This document shows positions 58,931 through 64,000 of a stretch of DNA of 64,000 bases, piece by piece. The translations under genes and the position numbers were made by a program. The notes under the pieces are model-generated. The model was not told where the DNA came from, ran no database searches, and saw only the letters and a list, made by a program, of their open reading frames with translations. Within the stretch, counting starts at the first letter, position 1. The number at the start of each line of letters is the position of its first letter. Source of the DNA: Microbacterium sp. RU33B (GTDB taxonomy: Bacteria; Actinomycetota; Actinomycetes; Actinomycetales; Microbacteriaceae); contig NZ_FTPO01000001.1 of assembly GCF_900155915.1 (NCBI RefSeq), positions 248,001-312,000 of the forward strand. Direction: 5' to 3'.

Positions 58931-59926
58931 ATGGCGGACGAGTGGATTCCGGATGTGCTCGGCGAGGGCTTCGAGCAGCTGACTCTGCCCCTCGGGACGG
59001 ACCACGAGGGCGAAGTCGTCGCGACGCTCGTGCGGCACCTGCCGCAGTGGCGCATCCATCTGCGTCCGCTTCCGCTGCACGACGTCGACGTGCTGTACGT
59101 GCACGGCTGGTCGGACTACTTCTTCAACCGGCGCCTCGCGCGCTGGTGGGGTGACCGCGGCGCCCGCTTCTACGCCCTCGACCTGCGCAAGTACGGACGC
59201 AGCCTCCGCGACGGGCAGACGCCGGGCTACATCACGAACCTCGACGACTACGACGCCGAGATCCGGGCATCCCTCGTCGCCATGGGGCGTGAGGCGGACG
59301 GCTCGGGCGAGCGCAAACTCGTGCTGCTCGGGCACTCCACGGGCGGCCTGACACTCGCGCTGTGGGCCGACCGCAACCCCGGCGTCGTCGACTCGGTGAT
59401 CCTCAACAGCCCGTGGCTCGAGTTCCAGCTCAACGCGGCCACCCGTGCGGCGATCGCGCCGGTGCTCGGCATCCACTCGAGGCTCCGCCCTCTCGACAAC
59501 TGGCCTCAGGTCGATCTCGGCTTCTACGCGCGCGCCCAGGCCGAGGCCGTCGACCCCGAAGACCCGTACGAGGTCAACGAGGCGTGGCGCCCGGCGCACA
59601 CGATGACGGTGCACGTCGGGTGGATCAATGCCGTGATCGCCGGCCACGCGCGCGTCTCGGCCGGTCTATCGATCGACGCCCCCGTCTGCGTGCTCCTCTC
59701 CGCGCGCACCGCCCTGCCCACCCGCTGGTCCGAGGAGCTGACCCGCACCGACAGCGTTCTCATCGTCGACGACATCGCCAAGGCGTCGCTGAAGCTCGGC
59801 CCGTCGGTGATGGTGGAGCGCATCGACGGTGCGCTGCACGACGTGTTCCTATCGCGTCACGACGCGCGCGAGCTCGCCTACGCCCGCATGGACCGCTGGG
59901 CGCAGTCGATGATCGCAGGGCGCTGA
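58931..59926 (+). CDS. Alpha/beta-hydrolase (serine lipase/esterase-like)
   Basis: A 331-residue protein with nucleophile elbow GHSTGGL (Ser near residue 136), YVHGWSDYFF and ALDLRKYGRSL, with a C-terminal His in DGALHDVFLS. It is of the monoacylglycerol-lipase-like type. MenH, missing from this men cluster, is also an alpha/beta-hydrolase, but its usual motifs are not visible here. The ATG is six bases after TAGGGT (58919-58924). Confidence 0.88.
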   Translation: MADEWIPDVLGEGFEQLTLPLGTDHEGEVVATLVRHLPQWRIHLRPLPLHDVDVLYVHGWSDYFFNRRLARWWGDRGARFYALDLRKYGRSLRDGQTPGYITNLDDYDAEIRASLVAMGREADGSGERKLVLLGHSTGGLTLALWADRNPGVVDSVILNSPWLEFQLNAATRAAIAPVLGIHSRLRPLDNWPQVDLGFYARAQAEAVDPEDPYEVNEAWRPAHTMTVHVGWINAVIAGHARVSAGLSIDAPVCVLLSARTALPTRWSEELTRTDSVLIVDDIAKASLKLGPSVMVERIDGALHDVFLSRHDARELAYARMDRWAQSMIAGR

Positions 59927-60163
59927 GTCGTCGCCTTAACGCCGTCGGCCCTCCCGGGGCAGGCCCTGTGCGGGCGGCCTCGAGAGGGCCATTCAACGAC
60001 CTCGGTGATCATCTGCGAGTGCTGGGGACACCCTTGACGCTGCTGGGGACAGCGGAGATGAAACCACGTGTCAATGCCGTTCTCCCTAACAGTAGCGCCG
60101 GAGAGAAACGTTTTATGTAGGCCTTTCGGGGGACAAAACTTGACATCTGGTCAGATTCTCGCC
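59927..60163. other. Repeat-bearing, locally AT-rich non-coding island between convergent genes
   Basis: No gene fits. It has a direct repeat GCTGGGGACA (60021-60030 and 60042-60051), an inverted repeat GGCCCTC/GAGGGCC (59947-59953, 59984-59990), an AT-rich segment around 60105-60145 with TTGACA, and a palindrome ATCTG-GT-CAGAT (60145-60156). A remnant of an insertion sequence end or a terminator region is plausible. Confidence 0.4.
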
Positions 60164-61555
60164 TCACGCCTCGAGGGTGTCCAGGATGCCGCTCAGCAGC
60201 TCGAACGTCGTGAGGGGACTGATGACGGCGAAGCGGAGCACCGGCTCCCCGGCGTGCGAACTGGGCACGACGAACGCGATCTGATCCTCGAGCAGCCGGT
60301 CCGACCATGCCTGGTAGTCGGCCGCGCTCCAGCCGTCGCGTCGGAACACGACGACCGACAGCTGCGGGTCGCGCACGAGCGAGAGACCGGGTCGGCGGGT
60401 GATCTCCTCCGCGATCTCGGCGGCGAGATCGATCCCGTACTCGATCGCCGCGCGATAGCGGTCGGTGCCGTGGGTGGCGATCGAGAACCACAGGGGCAGG
60501 CCTCGCGCACGGCGCGTGAGCTGGATGCCGAGATCCGACGGGTTCCAATCCGGAGTGTCGTTCAGGGTGTCGAGGTACTCCGCGTGCTGCGTATGGGCCG
60601 ACCGCGCCCCGCTCGGATCGCGGTAGATCAGCGCGCAGGCGTCGAACGGCGCGAACAGCCACTTGTGCGGATCGACGATGAGCGAATCGGCGTGCTCGAC
60701 CCCGGCGAACACCGGCCGCATCTTCTCGACGAGCATCGCCGCGAGGCCGTAGGCCCCGTCCACGTGCAGCCAGACGTCCCGGGAGCGGGTGACCTCCGCG
60801 ATCGAGGCGATGTCGTCGACGATCCCGAAGTTCGTCGTGCCGCCGGTCGCGACCACGGCGAAGACCGCGTCCCCGTGCTCGTCGAGGGCGGCTCCGACCC
60901 CGTCGCCGTGCAGGCGTCCGGACGCATCCGGCGGCACGAGCACGACATCGACGTCCATCACCTCCGCCGCAGACGCGATCGACGAGTGGGCTTCCGCGCT
61001 GCACACGATCACCCACCGACGCGGGTTCTCGCGGCCGGCCTCGGCGCCTCGGGCACGTGCCCGTGCGCGCGCGGTCACGAGCGCGGAGAGGTTGCCGATC
61101 GTGCCGCCCTGCATGAACACGCCGCCGGATCCGGCCGGAAGGCCGAACTCCGACGCGAGCCAGTGCAGCACCTCGTTCTCGGCGAACACGGCGCCCGCGC
61201 CCTCCATCCACGAGCCGCCGTACACCGCGGACGCCGACACGACGACGTCGAAGGCGACGGATGCCTTGCTCGGCGCCGACGGGATGAACGACAGATAGGC
61301 GGGATGATCCGTCGACAGGCAGGCCGGCGCGAGCACGTTCTCGAACAGTCCCGCGGCACGGCGTCCGCCGATGCCCTTCGCCGTGATCGAGCCGCCGGCG
61401 AGACGGGCGAGGTCCTTCGGGGTGAGCGGCTTGTCGAGCGGCACGCCGGGGTGCAGCACGCGGTCGCGCGCATAGTCGAGCACCTGGTCGACGGTGGACT
61501 CCGTCTCGGGGGAGAAGGAGTGCATCGCGGCGGCGTGTGCGTCGGGGGTGGTCAT
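60164..61555 (-). CDS. Group II PLP-dependent amino-acid decarboxylase
   Basis: A 463-residue fold-I PLP enzyme. PLP lysine in SLIVDPHKWLFAPFDACA near residue 275, VWLHVDGAYGLAA, MQGGTIGNLSAL and VATGGTTNFGIVDD. It belongs to the aromatic-L-amino-acid/glutamate decarboxylase family; the substrate is probably an aromatic or basic amino acid. AGGAG lies before the ATG. The amidase gene ends 14 bases upstream, so it is likely the third gene of an operon with agmatine deiminase. Confidence 0.92.
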   Translation of the reverse strand: MTTPDAHAAAMHSFSPETESTVDQVLDYARDRVLHPGVPLDKPLTPKDLARLAGGSITAKGIGGRRAAGLFENVLAPACLSTDHPAYLSFIPSAPSKASVAFDVVVSASAVYGGSWMEGAGAVFAENEVLHWLASEFGLPAGSGGVFMQGGTIGNLSALVTARARARARGAEAGRENPRRWVIVCSAEAHSSIASAAEVMDVDVVLVPPDASGRLHGDGVGAALDEHGDAVFAVVATGGTTNFGIVDDIASIAEVTRSRDVWLHVDGAYGLAAMLVEKMRPVFAGVEHADSLIVDPHKWLFAPFDACALIYRDPSGARSAHTQHAEYLDTLNDTPDWNPSDLGIQLTRRARGLPLWFSIATHGTDRYRAAIEYGIDLAAEIAEEITRRPGLSLVRDPQLSVVVFRRDGWSAADYQAWSDRLLEDQIAFVVPSSHAGEPVLRFAVISPLTTFELLSGILDTLEA

Positions 61556-61568
61556 GGTTCTCCTGTGA

Positions 61569-63266
61569 TCATCGGAGCCGCGGTGTGCGCGGCGGCTCGG
61601 TCCGGCGACGGCCGGTGGCTTCGAAGGCGGCGGCGAGGGCGAGCAGCGCCGTATCGTCGTAGGCGCGTCCGGCGAACGTCAGGCCGACGGGCATCCCGAT
61701 GTCGCTGAGCGTCCCCATCGGCACGGTCACGGTCGGGATGCCGAGGTGCCGCGGCACGAGATTGCCGTTGGCGACCCACACCCCGTTGCGCCACCCCGCG
61801 TCGGCCGACGCCGGATCGACGTCCATGTCGGCGGCGCCGATGTCGGCCATCGCGGGGAAGACGACCGCGTCGAGCCCGAGACCGTCGAGCCACTCCTCGA
61901 CGTCGACGCGTCGGGTCTCCTCCAGCCCGCGAAGACCCGCTTCGAGGTGCGGGATGTCGTCGATCGCGTCGAAGGCCTGCGCGCGCACGAGTCCGGGATA
62001 CTCCGCGATGTCATCGTCGAAGCCGTCGTAGCGGTCGGGCAGCGCACCCGGCACCGGGGGGAAGACCGTGGCGCCGTCGACCCGCTCGAGCCGGTCGAGG
62101 GCGGGATCGCCGTTCGCGCGGAGGAAGTCGTCCCATGCCCAGGCCGACAGCGTCGTGATCTCCGAGTGGAGGAATTCCGGGCTCACGAGGCCGCGGGTCG
62201 CGATCGTGGGGGCGCCGGGGCGGTCGCCCTCGTAGTTCGTCACCGCGGGGAAGTCGACCTCGATCACCTCTGCACCGGCCCGCTCGAGGTCGGCGCGCGC
62301 GGCTTCCCACAGTGCGATCACGGACGGCCGGGTTTCTACTCGTCGGCCGGTCGGCCCGCCGATGCCGCCCTCGGGGGCGGTGCCGGCTTCCGGGTCGGCG
62401 TTGACGTACATGCGGGGCACGCCGATGCGTCGTCCCGTGAGGTCGGTGCGGATGCCGCGATACGACGGCGGGCGCACCTGCGAGGCGGAAGGGAGGGCCA
62501 CCCAGGGCTGTGCCCGCCAGAAGTCGCCGCGGGTCTCCCGGTCGTCGCCGACGATCACGTCGAGCACTTCGAGGAGATCGGCCATCGTGCGCGTGTGCGG
62601 CACGACGACGTCCATCGTCGGCACGAGCGGCCAGTTGCCGCGCACCGAGATGACCCCGCGCGACGGCGTGTAGGCGCACAGGGCGTTGCACGACGCCGGG
62701 GCCCGGCCGCTCGACCACGTCTCCTCGCCGAGCCCGAACGCGGCGAACGACGCCGCCGTGGCCGTTCCCGATCCGTTCGACGAACCCGACGCGAAGGCCG
62801 ATGTGAGCCACTGCGCGCTGTACGGGCTCTCCGCGCGCCCGTAGAGCCCGCGCTGCATGCCGCCGTTGGCCATCGGCGGCATGTTCGTGAGCCCGAGGCA
62901 GATCGCGCCGCCCGCACGCAGACGCTCGATCGTGAAGGCATCCCGCTGCGCGACGAGATCCGCGAACGCGGGGCTGCCCGCCGCGGCCGTCAGTCCGCGC
63001 ACGAGGTAGCTGTCCTTCGCCGTGTACGGGATGCCGTCGAGCGGACCGAGCGTCGCGCCCGCCGCGCGTCGTGCGTCGGAGGCGGCGGCTTCGGCGCGTG
63101 CGTCGGGGTTGCGCACGACGACCGCGTTCAGCGCCGTCTCGGTACCGGGGGCGTCGTACGCGTCGATGCGCGCGAGGTAGGCCTCGGTCACCTCGACCGC
63201 CGTGGTGGTTCCGGCTTCGAGGGCGGCGCGCAGATCGGCGATGGATGCCTCGACGACGTCGATCAC
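61569..63266 (-). CDS. Amidase (amidase-signature family)
   Basis: A 565-residue protein with the catalytic Lys in PYTAKDSYLVRG near residue 84 and the Ser-rich signature ASGSSNGSGTATAASFAAFG around residue 160. Substrate loops occupy the middle, and the C-terminus PTVTVPMGTLSDIGMPVGLT fits the family. It is longer than the usual 450-500 residues because of an insert around residues 250-300. The GTG overlaps the agmatine-deiminase stop (GTGA). It may hydrolyse the ureido or amide product of that enzyme. Confidence 0.91.
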   Translation of the reverse strand: MIDVVEASIADLRAALEAGTTTAVEVTEAYLARIDAYDAPGTETALNAVVVRNPDARAEAAASDARRAAGATLGPLDGIPYTAKDSYLVRGLTAAAGSPAFADLVAQRDAFTIERLRAGGAICLGLTNMPPMANGGMQRGLYGRAESPYSAQWLTSAFASGSSNGSGTATAASFAAFGLGEETWSSGRAPASCNALCAYTPSRGVISVRGNWPLVPTMDVVVPHTRTMADLLEVLDVIVGDDRETRGDFWRAQPWVALPSASQVRPPSYRGIRTDLTGRRIGVPRMYVNADPEAGTAPEGGIGGPTGRRVETRPSVIALWEAARADLERAGAEVIEVDFPAVTNYEGDRPGAPTIATRGLVSPEFLHSEITTLSAWAWDDFLRANGDPALDRLERVDGATVFPPVPGALPDRYDGFDDDIAEYPGLVRAQAFDAIDDIPHLEAGLRGLEETRRVDVEEWLDGLGLDAVVFPAMADIGAADMDVDPASADAGWRNGVWVANGNLVPRHLGIPTVTVPMGTLSDIGMPVGLTFAGRAYDDTALLALAAAFEATGRRRTEPPRTPRLR

Positions 63267-64000
63267 GCCGTCACCGCGGGCTGCTGCTGGGTGATGCAGT
63301 GGATGCCGCCGCCGCGGGCGAAGATGGGCCGCGCGTCGACCGTCACCACGCGGCGCCCGGGGTACGCGTCCTCCAGGATCGCGCGGGCTGCGGCATCCGC
63401 CTCGGGCTCGCCGAAGCCGCAGGCGACGACCCCGCCGTTGACGACGAGGTGGTTGACATAACTCCAGTCCACGAAGCCCTCCTCGTCGCGGAGCGTCGCG
63501 GGCGCGGGCAGGTCGGTGATCCGCCACGGGTCGCCCGCGGCATCCGTCGACGCCTCCAGCACCGCGCGCAGCTCGCGCGTCACGGCGAAGTCGGGATGCT
63601 CGGGGTCGCGCTGCGCGTGCAGCAGGATGTGGCCGGGGGAGGCGATCGTGGCGACGATGTCGACGTGCCCGTTCGTGCCGAACTCGTCGTAGTCGCGCGT
63701 GAGGCCGCGCGGCAGCCAGACGGCGTGGGTCGTGCCGATCGTGCGGGCGAGCTCGGCCTCGACGCGCTGACGGTCGGCGAACGGGTTGCGCCGGGGATCG
63801 AGCTGCACGGTGTCGGTGAGCAGCACCGTGCCCCGACCGTCGACGTGGATGCCGCCGCCTTCGTTGACGAGCACGGAGCTGACGAGCTGCGCGTTCGTGC
63901 GCTCGGCGATGAAACGTGCGATCTGCGCCGACAGCGACCACTCCGCCCATTCGGGCGCACCCCAGCCGTTGAAGATCCAGTCGACGGCACCCAGCACACC
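63263..64000 (-). CDS. Agmatine deiminase family protein, 5' end beyond window
   Basis: The C-terminal 245 residues are present; the start lies outside. The catalytic Cys is in FARGGGIHCITQQQP at the end, with NEGGGIHVDGRGT and FGTNGHVDIVATI as guanidine-binding and His motifs. It would turn agmatine into N-carbamoylputrescine and ammonia; peptidyl-arginine-deiminase-like relatives are possible. It is coupled to an amidase and followed by a decarboxylase. Confidence 0.9.
   Translation of the reverse strand, partial: GVLGAVDWIFNGWGAPEWAEWSLSAQIARFIAERTNAQLVSSVLVNEGGGIHVDGRGTVLLTDTVQLDPRRNPFADRQRVEAELARTIGTTHAVWLPRGLTRDYDEFGTNGHVDIVATIASPGHILLHAQRDPEHPDFAVTRELRAVLEASTDAAGDPWRITDLPAPATLRDEEGFVDWSYVNHLVVNGGVVACGFGEPEADAAARAILEDAYPGRRVVTVDARPIFARGGGIHCITQQQPAVTA

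Noticed and set aside
58931..59926. Hydrolase as the missing MenH
   Set aside because: It has a GHSTGG elbow and lipase-like surroundings rather than MenH-typical motifs; position alone is not enough.

Overview
The window is high-GC actinobacterial DNA, most likely from Microbacterium or a close relative in the Microbacteriaceae. The case rests on GTG-rich starts, -10 boxes placed so close to start codons that many mRNAs must be leaderless, an archaeal-type AspRS, a BldC-like gene next to the tiny ribosomal protein bS22, a complete-looking menaquinone gene set, and a strong excess of the heptamer GGATGCC/GGCATCC. I assigned the genus from gene content only. About 62 protein genes fill nearly all of the 64 kb. 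I see no rRNA, tRNA, CRISPR array, prophage or intact insertion sequence.

Layout. 1-9.6 kb: end of a helicase, a membrane protein coupled to a fold-III amino-acid decarboxylase, upp/tadA, a GMC-LLM-CDF operon, an alpha/beta hydrolase and proC. 9.6-11.1 kb: a MarR-type regulator diverging from a proton-pump rhodopsin that carries the glycine needed for a carotenoid antenna. 11-15 kb: Ktr/Trk potassium uptake, ArsR, BldC-like/bS22, rhodanese, glutaredoxin and YegP-like genes. 15-21.5 kb: an Fe/polyamine/phosphonate-type ABC importer operon, a Tyr phosphatase and aspS. 21.5-30 kb: dedA, small enzymes, and the System II cytochrome c maturation operon (TlpA/ResA, CcdA, ResB, CcsB). 30-36 kb: a TetR-controlled MMPL/YhgE export pair in which the MMPL protein has a degenerate ABC ATPase fused at its C-terminus.

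36-57.5 kb holds the menaquinone genes menC, menB, menE, menA, menD, menF, menG and a polyprenyl diphosphate synthase. They are interleaved with a PadR unit, an LLM-metH pair, and a remarkable single-polypeptide ECF vitamin transporter (EcfT-EcfA-EcfA'-S) translationally coupled to a transcobalamin-like lipoprotein. The ECF pair lies tail-to-tail with the B12-dependent methionine synthase metH, which points to cobalamin or a precursor as substrate. 57.5-64 kb: a ferredoxin reductase, a hydrolase, a short repeat-bearing non-coding island, and an amine-metabolism operon (agmatine deiminase, amidase, group II decarboxylase) running off the right edge.

The genes mainly serve aerobic electron transport (menaquinone, c-type cytochromes, ferredoxin reductase), with a light-driven proton pump as an accessory energy source, plus methionine/B12 metabolism and envelope export. 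The strongest novelty candidates are the all-in-one ECF transporter with its lipoprotein, the antenna-competent rhodopsin under a divergent MarR regulator, and the MMPL-ABC fusion. Sequence-level oddities include a shared C-terminal tail on two neighbouring unrelated proteins, palindromes inserted in frame into metH, aspS and resB, and back-to-back -10 boxes serving divergent leaderless genes.
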